This document shows, piece after piece, positions 41,846-51,356 of a stretch of DNA of 64,000 bases. Position 1 is the first letter of the stretch. The number at the start of each line of letters is the position of its first letter. The translations under genes were made by a program, and so were the position numbers. The stretch spans positions 3,958,934-4,022,933 of the forward strand of contig NZ_CM001841.1 of assembly GCF_000365305.1 (NCBI RefSeq). Reading direction: 5' to 3'. The DNA comes from Dickeya dianthicola NCPPB 453. Lineage in GTDB: Bacteria > Pseudomonadota > Gammaproteobacteria > Enterobacterales > Enterobacteriaceae. The notes below the pieces were generated by a model. That model saw only the letters and a list, made by a program, of their open reading frames with translations. It had not been told where the DNA came from and made no database searches.

Positions 41846-42354
41846 ACACGCGACGTTTAAGTATTGACGCTTTTGCGCCAAACGCAAACTGAGGAGATCA
41901 CATTTTACGCTACTTTCATGGCCTAACAATTAACTTATTGATTTAACTGTGTTTTAAAAGCCATATTGCAAAGAGGGCAGCATTATGAACCAATCTCCCC
42001 ATCCTGACAAGGGGGGCGAACAATTTTCTTTGGGCCACACAAATACCCGGTAAATGGCTTCATCCGCCAACCATCACCGCCTCTCCGCACTCTGTCGATG
42101 ACACACGCTGTCGATAACGCAAACTGTCGATGAGGAAAAAACGTATCTTACCTTATTTCAGAACATTCTGCCAAAAGCAGCAAATGATAAAGATTCTTAT
42201 TATCGATATGGCAAATAGGAAAATCACCACTAAAAAAAGTCTGCCATTGCTGTAAAATAATGACTTAACCTGTAAAATCGGGACAGTAAAAGATAGGTAT
42301 TGGACATAGACGATGCTGGCGCATCTGCTTGATATATATAAACTCCATACAATT
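41846..42354. other. Region between tRNA-Gly copy 1 and the JUMPstart leader
   Basis: About 510 bases, AT-rich toward the right, with no convincing gene. The O-polysaccharide operon promoter should lie here or just inside 42300-42354. A TG-containing extended -10-like TATATA at 42330-42338 is one candidate, but no clear -35 goes with it. The tRNA-Gly promoter must lie at the left end, reading the other way. Confidence 0.45.
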
Positions 42355-42393
42355 CAGAGCGTTGGCAACTGTGAGCCAAGGGCGGTAGCTTGC
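42355..42393 (+). promoter_or_regulatory. JUMPstart element with ops sequence (RfaH recruitment)
   Basis: A 39-bp element whose last part, GCCAAGGGCGGTAGCTTGC, contains the ops core GGCGGTAGC (42381-42389). The preceding GTTGGCAACTG fits the JUMPstart consensus. RfaH is recruited at ops to a paused RNA polymerase and suppresses termination in long surface-polysaccharide operons. It lies 72 bp upstream of the manC ATG, which makes the downstream genes a likely RfaH-controlled operon. Confidence 0.88.
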
Positions 42394-42464
42394 CTGAATT
42401 AATAAATCCCCACGAGATTCGAAAACCCCTTTTTCGAACGGAAAATAATCAAGGTTATTACAAG

Positions 42465-43862
42465 ATGTTACTCCCCGTAATCATGGCTGGTGGTACAGGT
42501 AGCCGCCTGTGGCCGCTTTCGCGTGAGCTTTATCCCAAGCAGTTCATTTGTCTCCACGGTCAGAATTCCATGCTGCAGGAAACGGTTAACCGCCTGAGTG
42601 GTATTGAAACACGAGCGCCTGTCGTTATCTGTAACGAAGAACACCGTTTCCTGGTTGCAGAACAGCTGAGACAAATTAACCAGCTCTCCAACAATATCAT
42701 TCTGGAACCTGCGGGGCGCAATACCGCTCCGGCGATCGCGCTAGCCGCACTGAACGCGATTAGACAGGGAGAAGATCCTCTCCTTCTGGTGCTGGCCGCC
42801 GACCACATCATTGAAAATAAAGCCTCATTTCACTCCTCTATCAAAAAAGCCATCGCTTACGCTCAGAAAGGGAGTTTGGTCACGTTTGGTATCGTTCCTA
42901 CCGGCCCTGAGACCGGCTACGGATATATTCAGCGCGGTGAAAAACTACCCGGTGACGAATTCTCGCCTCACAAGGTTTTACGGTTTGTTGAAAAACCAAG
43001 CCTCAAGATTGCAGAAGAATATTTGCAATCGGGCGAGTATTACTGGAATAGCGGTATGTTCATGTTCCGCGCCAAACGTTATTTACAGGAATTGGAAAAA
43101 TTCCGCCCCGATATTTTGAAAGCGTGCCAACTATCTATTGATGGCGTGAGTCAGCAAGGGGATTTTATTAATGTCCAGACCGAGCACTTCATTACCTGTC
43201 CGGACGAGTCCATTGATTACGCCGTAATGGAAAAAACGGAAGATGCCGTTGTGGTTCCTTTGGACGCAGGATGGAGCGATGTCGGTTCCTGGTCAGCGCT
43301 ATGGGAAGTCAATGATAAAGACGATAATGGCAACTCGCTGAAAGGCGACACGTTCCTGCATAACACCAATAACTGTTATATCAATACCGATGACCAATTG
43401 GTTGCCGCAATCGGCGTTGATAACCTGGTAATTGTAAATACCAAGGATGCGGTGCTGGTCGTCCAGAAAGACCAGGTTCAGGATGTAAAACGGGTGGTTG
43501 AATTCCTGAAAGAAAAATGCCGCCGCGAATACCGCCGCCACCGGGAAACTTACTGGCCCTGGGGACGCTGCGACCTGATTGTACGCACTGACAGATTTAA
43601 TGTTAACCGCATTACCGTAAAACCCGGCGAATCATTCCCGTTGCAAATGCATTATCACCGCACCGAGCACTGGGTCATTCTGTCTGGGACGGCCAAGGTG
43701 ACTATTCAGGACAAAAGCCAGCTATTGACTGAAAATCAATCCACTTTTATCCCCATTGGCGCTATGCATAAGCTTGAGAATCCTGGGAAGATCCCGCTGG
43801 AAATGCTGGAAATCCAGTCTGGCTCCTATTTGGGTGATGATGATTTTATTGAAATCAATTGA
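42465..43862 (+). CDS. manC: Mannose-1-phosphate guanylyltransferase (with C-terminal cupin domain)
   Basis: Makes GDP-mannose from GTP and mannose-1-phosphate. The 465-residue type II enzyme has the nucleotidyltransferase signature [20 protein letters not shown] and [14 protein letters not shown]. The C-terminal cupin-type region ([31 protein letters not shown]) may add phosphomannose isomerase activity. The ATG preceded by AAGG was chosen; the frame is open to an upstream TTG, but that would start inside the ops element. It is the first gene of the operon. Confidence 0.95.
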   Translation: MLLPVIMAGGTGSRLWPLSRELYPKQFICLHGQNSMLQETVNRLSGIETRAPVVICNEEHRFLVAEQLRQINQLSNNIILEPAGRNTAPAIALAALNAIRQGEDPLLLVLAADHIIENKASFHSSIKKAIAYAQKGSLVTFGIVPTGPETGYGYIQRGEKLPGDEFSPHKVLRFVEKPSLKIAEEYLQSGEYYWNSGMFMFRAKRYLQELEKFRPDILKACQLSIDGVSQQGDFINVQTEHFITCPDESIDYAVMEKTEDAVVVPLDAGWSDVGSWSALWEVNDKDDNGNSLKGDTFLHNTNNCYINTDDQLVAAIGVDNLVIVNTKDAVLVVQKDQVQDVKRVVEFLKEKCRREYRRHRETYWPWGRCDLIVRTDRFNVNRITVKPGESFPLQMHYHRTEHWVILSGTAKVTIQDKSQLLTENQSTFIPIGAMHKLENPGKIPLEMLEIQSGSYLGDDDFIEIN

Positions 43863-43886
43863 TAATCAAAATTTCAGAAGGGATAT

Positions 43887-45260
43887 ATGTCAGCATTAAC
43901 GTGTTTCAAAGCCTATGATATTCGCGGTGAATTAGGCAAAGAGTTGAATGAAGATATCGCTTATCGCATCGGCCGAGCCTATGGGCAATTCCTTTCACCC
44001 AAAAAAGTAGTCGTAGGTGGAGATGTTCGTCTAACCAGCGAATCACTGAAAATGGCGCTGGCAAACGGATTGATGGACTCCGGCGCCGATGTGCTGGATA
44101 TAGGGTTAAGTGGCACGGAAGAGGTGTATTTCACTACTTTCCACCTGAACCTTGATGGCGGTATTGAGGTTACAGCCAGCCATAACCCAATGAATTACAA
44201 CGGCATGAAACTAGTCCGGGATAATGCAAAGCCGATCAGCGGCGACACTGGGTTACGAGATATTCAGCGGCTTGCGGAAGAAAATACGTTCCCGGCGGTT
44301 GAGCCGCAACAGCGCGGTTCTTATAAGAAGATCGACATGCTGAATGCGTATGTCGACCATCTAATGAGCTATATCGACCTCAACAATTTCACGCAACCGC
44401 TCAAGCTGGTCATCAACTCTGGCAACGGCGCCGCGGGCCACGTTATCGATGAGATCGAAAAACGATTCAAGCAAGCCAATACCCCGGTTGAATTTATCAA
44501 GGTACACCATCAGGCAGATGGTCATTTCCCTAATGGCATCCCAAACCCGCTTTTGCCTGAATGCCGCAAAGATACGTCTGATGCCATGCTTGAGCATAAT
44601 GCGGATATGGGCGTTGCGTTCGACGGAGATTTTGATCGTTGCTTTCTTTATGATAATCACGCCGAGTTTATCGAGGGTTACTACATTGTCGGTTTACTCG
44701 CCGAAGCCTTTCTGCAGAAAGAATCTGGCGCAAAAATCATCCATGACCCACGCCTGACCTGGAATACGGTTGATATCGTTAAGAAAGCAGGTGGTATTCC
44801 GGTCATGTCAAAAACCGGTCATGCGTTCATCAAAGAACGGATGCGCAGCGAAAACGCCATTTATGGCGGCGAGATGAGCGCACACCACTATTTCAGAGAT
44901 TTTGCCTACTGCGATAGCGGTATGATCCCTTGGTTGCTGGTAGCTGAGTTGTTGTGTATTAAAAAAACCACGCTTTCAGATACCCTGAATGAGAGAGTAA
45001 ATTTATTCCCGTGCAGCGGAGAAATAAATTATCGCGTGGAGAATTCGAAAGAAATCCTGTCCCGGATTGAAGAAATCTATGTGGGTAACGCCAAGCGCGC
45101 AGAATATGTTGATGGAGTGAGTATTGAATATGAGGATTTTAGGTTCAATGTTCGAGTTTCCAACACTGAACCGCTTCTGAGACTGAATGTAGAAACCAAC
45201 AACAGCAGCGAGTTACTGCGTGCCGAAGTTGAGAAGCTAGATAAAATTATTAAATCTTAA
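43887..45260 (+). CDS. manB: Phosphomannomutase
   Basis: Converts mannose-6-phosphate to mannose-1-phosphate, the ManC substrate. The 457-residue alpha-D-phosphohexomutase starts with [20 protein letters not shown]. It has the phosphoserine loop [16 protein letters not shown], the metal loop [10 protein letters not shown], the sugar-binding [12 protein letters not shown] and the phosphate-binding [12 protein letters not shown]. It equals CpsG/RfbK of other enterobacteria. It is 24 nt after manC. Confidence 0.95.
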   Translation: MSALTCFKAYDIRGELGKELNEDIAYRIGRAYGQFLSPKKVVVGGDVRLTSESLKMALANGLMDSGADVLDIGLSGTEEVYFTTFHLNLDGGIEVTASHNPMNYNGMKLVRDNAKPISGDTGLRDIQRLAEENTFPAVEPQQRGSYKKIDMLNAYVDHLMSYIDLNNFTQPLKLVINSGNGAAGHVIDEIEKRFKQANTPVEFIKVHHQADGHFPNGIPNPLLPECRKDTSDAMLEHNADMGVAFDGDFDRCFLYDNHAEFIEGYYIVGLLAEAFLQKESGAKIIHDPRLTWNTVDIVKKAGGIPVMSKTGHAFIKERMRSENAIYGGEMSAHHYFRDFAYCDSGMIPWLLVAELLCIKKTTLSDTLNERVNLFPCSGEINYRVENSKEILSRIEEIYVGNAKRAEYVDGVSIEYEDFRFNVRVSNTEPLLRLNVETNNSSELLRAEVEKLDKIIKS

Positions 45261-45295
45261 TATCAAGACAGTAAAATAATATTGGAGAAGTATAG

Positions 45296-46414
45296 ATGAA
45301 GAAAGTTGCTTTGATTTCCGGTGTAACAGGGCAGGATGGCTCTTATCTTGCAGAGTTCCTTTTGGAAAAAGGTTACGAAGTTCACGGTATTAAGCGCCGT
45401 TCATCACTTTTTAATACACAGCGTGTTGACCATTTGTATCAGGATCCTCATGAAGAGAATGTGAAATTCAACCTTCACTATGGCGATCTAACTGATACTT
45501 CCAACCTGACGCGTATTATTGCTGAAGTTCAGCCTGACGAAATTTATAACCTGGGCGCACAATCACACGTTGCAGTCAGCTTCGAATCCCCGGAATATAC
45601 TGCGGATGTTGATGCTATCGGTACGCTTCGCCTGCTGGAATCTATCCGTTTCCTGGGCCTGGCCGACAAGACCCGTTTTTATCAGGCGTCAACCTCTGAA
45701 CTATACGGTCTGGTGCAGGAAATTCCGCAGAAAGAAACCACGCCGTTCTACCCGAGAAGCCCGTACGCCGTAGCGAAAATGTATGCTTACTGGATTACAG
45801 TAAACTACAGAGAATCCTATGGCATGTACGCCTGTAACGGCATCCTCTTCAACCATGAATCTCCGCGTCGCGGCGAAACGTTTGTGACTCGTAAAATCAC
45901 ACGCGGCCTGTCCAACATTGCACAAGGCCTGGAAAAATGCATTTACATGGGCAACCTCGATTCTCTGCGCGACTGGGGTCATGCTCGTGACTACGTCAGA
46001 ATGCAGTGGATGATGCTGCAGCAGGAAAAACCGGAAGACTTCGTCATCGCGACCGGCGTTCAGTACAGCGTACGTGACTTCATCAGAATGTCTGCGGTCA
46101 AACTGGGTATTGAACTGGAATTCACCGGTACAGGCGTCAACGAAAAAGCAGTGGTATCCAAAATCACTGGCAATAATGCGCCGGCGTTGAAAGTAGGTGA
46201 TGTGATCGTAGCTATCGACCCGCGTTACTTCCGCCCTGCTGAAGTAGAAACGCTGCTGGGTGACCCGAGCAAAGCCAAAAACAAACTGGGCTGGGTACCG
46301 GAAACGACACTGGAAGAAATGATCGATGAAATGGTCGCTTATGATCTGGAAAAAGCCAAGCAATTCGCTTTGCTGAAATCCAACGGTTACGATGTCAGCG
46401 TAAGCGTAGAATAA
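45296..46414 (+). CDS. gmd: GDP-mannose 4,6-dehydratase
   Basis: Converts GDP-D-mannose to GDP-4-keto-6-deoxy-D-mannose, the common precursor of fucose, rhamnose, 6-deoxy-talose and 6-deoxy-altrose. The 372-residue extended SDR has the NADP loop [19 protein letters not shown]. The active-site residues are in [10 protein letters not shown] and [11 protein letters not shown], with [17 protein letters not shown] further on. It is more GC-rich than the genes that follow. A hairpin after it may be an internal terminator. Confidence 0.97.
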   Translation: MKKVALISGVTGQDGSYLAEFLLEKGYEVHGIKRRSSLFNTQRVDHLYQDPHEENVKFNLHYGDLTDTSNLTRIIAEVQPDEIYNLGAQSHVAVSFESPEYTADVDAIGTLRLLESIRFLGLADKTRFYQASTSELYGLVQEIPQKETTPFYPRSPYAVAKMYAYWITVNYRESYGMYACNGILFNHESPRRGETFVTRKITRGLSNIAQGLEKCIYMGNLDSLRDWGHARDYVRMQWMMLQQEKPEDFVIATGVQYSVRDFIRMSAVKLGIELEFTGTGVNEKAVVSKITGNNAPALKVGDVIVAIDPRYFRPAEVETLLGDPSKAKNKLGWVPETTLEEMIDEMVAYDLEKAKQFALLKSNGYDVSVSVE

Positions 46415-46430
46415 TTCGGTAAAACAAATT

Positions 46431-46457
46431 AAAAGAGCTGTATGAATCAGCTCTTTT
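46431..46457 (+). terminator. Terminator-like hairpin inside the operon, between gmd and wzm
   Basis: A perfect 10-bp stem, AAAAGAGCTG with CAGCTCTTTT, surrounds a 7-nt loop, and TATT follows. It lies 17 nt after the gmd stop and 22 nt before the wzm start. In an ops-led operon such a site could act as a conditional terminator passed only by RfaH-modified polymerase; that is inference. Confidence 0.7.
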
Positions 46458-46478
46458 ATTAATTTGGGCACTTCCTCC

Positions 46479-47252
46479 ATGTTAAATGATCTAAAATCAG
46501 CTTTAAAGAACCCGGAGTCGTGGGTAGTCTTATCCTGGTATGATATTAAGCAGAGATATAAACGTTCAACACTAGGTCCTTTCTGGGTAACAATCAGCAC
46601 TGCTATTCTGGTAGGAATGTTGAGCTTATTGTGGTCAACTCTCTTTAAGTTGGATGTGAAAGATTATCTTCCCTTTTTCTGTATAGGCCAGGTATTCTGG
46701 ACATATATATCTACCCAACTGACAGAAGCCAGCAATGGCTTTATTCAGTTTGATTATATAATACGGCAGTCGAAAATCTCCTTCACATCGATAATGTTAA
46801 GAATATTAAGTAGAAACATTATTGTTTTCCTCCACAACTTCATCATTATTATCTTTGTTATTACCTTTGTTGGTCCGGGATGGACCTTTACCGCCCTGCT
46901 ATCCATTATAGGGTTTGTATTGTTATCAGTGGCATTAGTCTCAAGCTCTCTGATATTAGGTATCATATGTACCCGATTCAGAGATATGCAGATGATTATT
47001 CAAAACATCCTGCTAGTCAGCTTCTACTTTACTCCAATCATGTGGAAAACAGATCAACTGAATGAACAGTGGCTTTATTGGGTACAATTTAATCCATTGG
47101 TTCATTTCTTTAACATCATCCGTGAGCCCATGCTTGGTCATTTGCCGAATCAGAACTCAATAGTTATCGCAATCGCGATAACTATTGTTCTGTTTATACT
47201 GTCAATGATAACTCTCAATAAGACTAAAACCAAGATTGCATATTGGCTTTAA
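46479..47252 (+). CDS. wzm: Wzm-type polysaccharide ABC transporter permease
   Basis: Membrane half of the exporter that moves lipid-linked O-polysaccharide to the periplasm. The 257 residues have about six hydrophobic helices and the ABC2-membrane signature: LSWYDIKQRYKRSTLGPFWV at the N-terminus and RFRDMQMIIQNIL, FYFTPIMWK and NPLVHFFNIIREPML further on. Here the ATG at 46479 was used; a TTG five codons upstream is possible, and neither has a strong ribosome site. wzt begins three bases after it. Confidence 0.92.
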   Translation: MLNDLKSALKNPESWVVLSWYDIKQRYKRSTLGPFWVTISTAILVGMLSLLWSTLFKLDVKDYLPFFCIGQVFWTYISTQLTEASNGFIQFDYIIRQSKISFTSIMLRILSRNIIVFLHNFIIIIFVITFVGPGWTFTALLSIIGFVLLSVALVSSSLILGIICTRFRDMQMIIQNILLVSFYFTPIMWKTDQLNEQWLYWVQFNPLVHFFNIIREPMLGHLPNQNSIVIAIAITIVLFILSMITLNKTKTKIAYWL

Positions 47253-47255
47253 TAT

Positions 47256-47987
47256 ATGAAGAAAATAATTGAGGCGGTAAACGTTAGCGTTGAGTTTCCG
47301 ATATATTCATCATCCCAACGAAGCCTGAAAAAAATGCTTTTCAAGCGTACCGTCGGGGGCGGATTCAGCGATAGCACAAGTTATGTCACGGTTAAGGCCC
47401 TGAATAATGTCTCCTTTGATGTACATGAAGGCGAACGGGTCGCGCTGATAGGGCATAACGGCGCAGGGAAAACTACGCTGTTACGAGTTCTGGCCGGCGT
47501 CTATCACCCTTCTTCCGGCGCTATCAATATTGCAGGGGAAGTTGTCTCCCTCATTGATATGGCAATGGGAATGGACAGTGAGGCGACGGGATACCAGAAC
47601 ATTTATATACGAGGAATCCTGCTTGGTTTGAGAAGAAAAGACATTGCCAAGCATATCGATTACATTATCGAATTCAGTGAACTCGGCGATTATATTCATC
47701 TCCCCGTCAGGACCTATTCCAGCGGTATGTTGTTGCGACTTGCCTTCTCTATCATCTCTATACTGAACCCCAGTGTTCTGCTGATGGATGAATGGCTGAC
47801 CGTTGGCGATACCTATTTCAGAGAAAAAATGGGCAAAAAACTGGAAGAGATGATCAATAATACATCTGTTCTGGTACTGGCCTCTCACTCTAAAGATATT
47901 ATCAAAAAATACTGTAATAGGTTCCTCTTACTACAAAATGGAAGTATTACAGAACTGGCACTCTCTGATATAGATAATTATCTATAA
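47256..47987 (+). CDS. wzt: Wzt-type polysaccharide ABC transporter ATPase, short form
   Basis: ATPase partner of Wzm. The 243 residues carry Walker A GHNGAGKT (66-73), the signature region [13 protein letters not shown] (154-166) and Walker B VLLMDEW (174-180), the latter two typical of the polysaccharide-export subfamily. It ends with the nucleotide-binding domain. The C-terminal carbohydrate-binding domain of E. coli O8/O9a Wzt, which reads a chain-end cap, is missing. Export is therefore probably not tied to a terminal modification. Confidence 0.93.
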   Translation: MKKIIEAVNVSVEFPIYSSSQRSLKKMLFKRTVGGGFSDSTSYVTVKALNNVSFDVHEGERVALIGHNGAGKTTLLRVLAGVYHPSSGAINIAGEVVSLIDMAMGMDSEATGYQNIYIRGILLGLRRKDIAKHIDYIIEFSELGDYIHLPVRTYSSGMLLRLAFSIISILNPSVLLMDEWLTVGDTYFREKMGKKLEEMINNTSVLVLASHSKDIIKKYCNRFLLLQNGSITELALSDIDNYL

Positions 47988-47997
47988 TGGTGAATAA

Positions 47998-48936
47998 ATG
48001 GAAAGGAAGAGCAAGATTTTAATCACTGGCGCAGGTGGTGTCTTAGGATATGGCTTGAGCGATGCACTGGCAAAAAATGGTTATGATAATGTACTCACGC
48101 CCAATAGAAATGAGATGAATTGCCTGAATCAGGAAAGTGTTGATGATTACTTCAATCAGCATCAACCTGATTATGTTTTCCATCTGGCATCGCTTGTATT
48201 CGGTTTGAAAGGGAATCTGGATAACCAGCTAAAATCGATATCCAACAATACCATTATCAACCAGAACGTTATTCTGGCTTGCCATAAGTTTAACGTTAAG
48301 AAAATCTTCTTTGCTGGTACCGTCGCCTCTTACCCTTTCCCGTATATTCAGCTACCATTGGATGAAGGCGACTTGATGGTGGGTGAGCCACATGGAGGCG
48401 AATATGGGTATGCCATGTCCAAGCGGCATGCTCTGGCTTATCTTAAAATATTGAACCAGTATCATAACGTTGATTACTGTTATGCCTTGTTCACCAACCT
48501 GTTTGGCGCAAACGATAAGTTTGATCCAATCAATGGACATGTCATTCCTTCATTGATCGATAAAACATACAACAGTTTGCTACGCGGTGATAATCAACTG
48601 ACAGTATGGGGTAGACCTGAAACGACACGAGATTTCCTCTACAATAAGCAGGCTGGTCTGGCAGCGCTACACGTCATGAATAACCTGAGCGGTGTGGTCA
48701 ATATTGCCAGCGGCGTAGAAACGTCAATGGGAGATATCGTTAACGCGATTGCTCGTTATTATGATAACAAGATAACGGCAGTGTGGGACGCGAACGCTCC
48801 GATCGGAATTCCGAAAAGAAGTGTATCAATAAAGCGCTTGAATGACTCAGGCTTTCAACCAGAGTTTGATTTAAACCTGCAAATCTCAGATACAATTTCT
48901 TGGTATGAGAACAATGTTTCCAGGATAAGAAAATGA
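47998..48936 (+). CDS. GDP-fucose-synthase-like SDR, candidate GDP-6-deoxy-D-altrose synthase
   Basis: A 312-residue extended SDR related to Fcl/WcaG. It has the NADP loop ITGAGGVLGYGL, and Tyr138 and Lys142 in YGYAMSK. Fcl-like runs are TNLFGANDKFDPINGHVIPS, VWGRPETTRDFL and GIPKRSVSIKRLNDSGF. Aligned with E. coli Fcl (GSSCIYP), the local sequence is GTVASYP. Thr108 therefore replaces Ser107 and Ala110 replaces the epimerase Cys109, while the epimerase His179 is kept as His181. Loss of Cys109 suggests incomplete epimerisation before C4 reduction, giving GDP-6-deoxy-D-altrose rather than GDP-L-fucose. The family is certain; the product is inferred. Confidence 0.85.
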   Translation: MERKSKILITGAGGVLGYGLSDALAKNGYDNVLTPNRNEMNCLNQESVDDYFNQHQPDYVFHLASLVFGLKGNLDNQLKSISNNTIINQNVILACHKFNVKKIFFAGTVASYPFPYIQLPLDEGDLMVGEPHGGEYGYAMSKRHALAYLKILNQYHNVDYCYALFTNLFGANDKFDPINGHVIPSLIDKTYNSLLRGDNQLTVWGRPETTRDFLYNKQAGLAALHVMNNLSGVVNIASGVETSMGDIVNAIARYYDNKITAVWDANAPIGIPKRSVSIKRLNDSGFQPEFDLNLQISDTISWYENNVSRIRK

Positions 48937-50132
48937 AAAAAATAGCTATAATTTCCAGCTTCTCCGAAAGCTGTGGCAACGCTTATTTTACACAAATTTT
49001 AATGGACTCCATGACAGATGCTGGTGTTCAAGTTGAGTGTCTCAGCTTAAACCTGTTGTTAACTCAATCGGTTAACCCTGAGGTCAGAAAGAAAGCCGAC
49101 AAGCACATCGATGATTTGTGTGAAAAACTCAAACAGTTTGACGGTGTGAATATTCAGTTTGAAGCCGGACTCTATGGCACTATCCCGTCCGATATCATCA
49201 AACGCACATTGAAGCTGGTGTCCGCCAACCCGCACACTAGTGTGACGCTGCATAGCCCAAGACTGGTTAGCGATAGCGCATCACAGCGAGAAGCTATTAA
49301 ACAGGCTCTCAAACTGCGTATCAAAACAGCCATCAGGATATATTTCACCGAACTTAGACGTAATGTGTCGACCCGGCTGAATGCAACTATTATCAAGAAC
49401 TTGATCAAGAAAAGAGTCAATATTATCGCTCATACCTTAAGAGCGAAGGAACAGATTGAATTATTCTTTAATTACGACAACGTTCATGTACATCCGTTGA
49501 AAATCGTGGATGAATCACATGAAACATCGCCGGACCTTCTGAAGGCGATTAGAGTAAAATATAAATTCCGTGAAAATGATAAAATCATCGGTATGTTCGG
49601 CTTTGTGAATGAATACAAAGGCCACTCACTGGCTATCAAGACGTTATCCTGCATGCCGAAAGGTTATAAATTAATGATCTTTGGCAGACAGCACCCTCAG
49701 ACAATCAAGAATAACGAATTGGTTAACCATTACATTTCATCACTTCAACACCAGATTCATTGTGATAAAGTCTCGGACCGTGTCTTCTTCATGGGTGAAT
49801 ACGATAACGAAGATTTTATCAACCTTGCCGGATCGGTTGACTACGTCTGGCTGCCATATGTGGAAAACGGTCAGGATGGTTCAGGCATCGCATCTATTTG
49901 TATGGACGTATCCAAGCAAGTGCTGTGTTCTTCGTCATTTGCATTTGATGAATTATTCCGTCTAATTCCAGATTACAATAACTATTCACGGTTCGATATC
50001 GGTAACTATTTTGAACTGGCAACCAAAACAGTACGTTTTATTCCAACCAAGCCGAAACAACCACCATCCGAAGAGAAGAAATATACTCTACGGTCTCAAG
50101 CTGAGCTTTATATCAAGCTGTCAACAGAATAA
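48933..50132 (+). CDS. Glycosyltransferase, probable GT-B fold
   Basis: A 399-residue protein that overlaps the reductase stop by 4 bp (ATGA). The N-terminus KKIAIISSFSESCGNAYFTQ and the C-terminal half (GMFGFVNEYKGHSLAIKTL, MIFGRQHPQ, RVFFMGEYDNEDF, DYVWLPYVENGQDGSGIA) resemble GT4-type glycosyltransferases. The EAFG-like donor motif is not classical. It has no membrane segment, so it should act on the cytoplasmic face. It probably adds 6-deoxyhexose units or builds the primer; which of these is unknown. Confidence 0.75.
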   Translation: MKKIAIISSFSESCGNAYFTQILMDSMTDAGVQVECLSLNLLLTQSVNPEVRKKADKHIDDLCEKLKQFDGVNIQFEAGLYGTIPSDIIKRTLKLVSANPHTSVTLHSPRLVSDSASQREAIKQALKLRIKTAIRIYFTELRRNVSTRLNATIIKNLIKKRVNIIAHTLRAKEQIELFFNYDNVHVHPLKIVDESHETSPDLLKAIRVKYKFRENDKIIGMFGFVNEYKGHSLAIKTLSCMPKGYKLMIFGRQHPQTIKNNELVNHYISSLQHQIHCDKVSDRVFFMGEYDNEDFINLAGSVDYVWLPYVENGQDGSGIASICMDVSKQVLCSSSFAFDELFRLIPDYNNYSRFDIGNYFELATKTVRFIPTKPKQPPSEEKKYTLRSQAELYIKLSTE

Positions 50133-50139
50133 AACGAAA

Positions 50140-50163
50140 GAGCCGCCTCTTTACCGGCGGCTC
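50140..50163 (+). other. Stem-loop between the two glycosyltransferase genes
   Basis: GAGCCGCC and GGCGGCTC form a perfect 8-bp stem around TCTTTACC. Only a weak T content follows (GTTATCTT). It lies in the 50-nt gap and could cause pausing, partial termination or mRNA protection. Confidence 0.6.
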
Positions 50164-50182
50164 GTTATCTTCTGGGAAAAAC

Positions 50183-51310
50183 ATGATTAATGTTCTGCAT
50201 TTTTATAAAACCTACTACCCCTATACTTATGGCGGAATTGAGCAAGTTATATATCAACTTTGTGAGGGTGCGGCCCATCATGGCATTAACTCAACAGTTG
50301 AGTATATCGCACCTAATAAAGACAGTGGCATAGAACCGTTTCATCACCATAACATCACCTGCGACCATAAATTTTTCGAAATATCCTCTACCCCTTTTTC
50401 CTTATCATCGATAAGAAAATTCAAAAAGCTGGCAGAATCCGCAGATATCATTCACTACCACTTTCCTTACCCTTTTGCTGATATGCTGCATTTTATTTGC
50501 AAAATTAAAAAGCCGACAGTCGTCAGCTATCACTCTGATATTCTAAAACAGAAGTATCTGCTGAAATTGTATAAACCACTGATGTACCATTTTTTAGATT
50601 CGGTAACATCGATTGTAGCAACGTCGCCAAACTATCTGGCCACAAGTGAGACGCTACAAAAATTCAGCTATAAAACCTCGGTGATTCCTATTGGGCTGGA
50701 TACTTGTGCTCATCAGGTTATTGATAATGACAATAAGCTGAAATGGCAAAAAATCTTACCCGAACGTTTTCTGCTTTTCATCGGAAATTTAAGGTATTAC
50801 AAAGGTCTGAGCACGCTATTAGATGCTATAGAAAATAGCCCGGAAATAAACATTGTTATTATTGGAGCCGGGCCTCAGGAAAGGCAGTTAAAAGAACAAG
50901 TATCAAGAAAAAATATTGAAAATATCTATTTTCTTGGCGCACTGCCTGACAACGATAAAAACACATTACTTGAGCTTTGCTTGGGTATTGTTTTCCCGTC
51001 TCAATTACGAACAGAGGCGTTTGGCATCACCCTGCTGGAAGGGGCAATGCATGGTAAACCGCTGATTTCCTGTGAAATCGGCACCGGCACATCTTTTATT
51101 AACCTTGACCGTCAAACCGGAATTGTCGTGCCGCCATCGGATCCGGCAAAACTGCGTGAAGCGATGAAATACCTGTGGATGAATCCGGAAAAAGCACAGG
51201 AAATGGGCCAGAACGCCCAAAAACGATTCCATGAGTTATTCACGGCTGAAAAAATGGTGAATGACTACGTCAACCTTTACCAAAAGATTCTGCACAGGGA
51301 TCACGTATAG
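50183..51310 (+). CDS. Glycosyltransferase family 4 protein
   Basis: A 375-residue GT4 retaining glycosyltransferase. The N-terminal acceptor domain opens with MINVLHFYKTYYPYTYGGIEQ. The donor domain has FIGNLRYYKGLSTLLDAI, VIIGAGPQERQLK and the EX7E-type motif EAFGITLLEGAMHGKPLIS, with GIVVPPSDPAKL after it. This order is usual for transferases using GDP-mannose-type donors. It is the last gene of the operon; no strong terminator follows before the opposed dehydrogenase gene. Confidence 0.9.
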   Translation: MINVLHFYKTYYPYTYGGIEQVIYQLCEGAAHHGINSTVEYIAPNKDSGIEPFHHHNITCDHKFFEISSTPFSLSSIRKFKKLAESADIIHYHFPYPFADMLHFICKIKKPTVVSYHSDILKQKYLLKLYKPLMYHFLDSVTSIVATSPNYLATSETLQKFSYKTSVIPIGLDTCAHQVIDNDNKLKWQKILPERFLLFIGNLRYYKGLSTLLDAIENSPEINIVIIGAGPQERQLKEQVSRKNIENIYFLGALPDNDKNTLLELCLGIVFPSQLRTEAFGITLLEGAMHGKPLISCEIGTGTSFINLDRQTGIVVPPSDPAKLREAMKYLWMNPEKAQEMGQNAQKRFHELFTAEKMVNDYVNLYQKILHRDHV

Positions 51311-51356
51311 TCATCCCTTCTTCCGCCGGCAAGGATGCCTGATTTCCGCGTTATCA

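Larger units (their letters stand above)
42355..51310 (+). other. O-polysaccharide biosynthesis and export operon
   Basis: One plus-strand gene run behind a JUMPstart/ops leader: manC, manB, gmd, wzm, wzt, an Fcl-like reductase and two glycosyltransferases. Spacings are short (3-50 nt) and two genes overlap. No wzx, wzy or ligase gene is present, so this is an ABC-transporter-dependent pathway. The segment 46.4-51.3 kb is clearly more AT-rich than the housekeeping flanks, which suggests transfer. Confidence 0.85.

Noticed and set aside
42390-42464. TTG start extending ManC by 25 residues
   Set aside because: It would begin inside the ops element and adds no conserved residues; the ATG at 42465 gives the family N-terminus.
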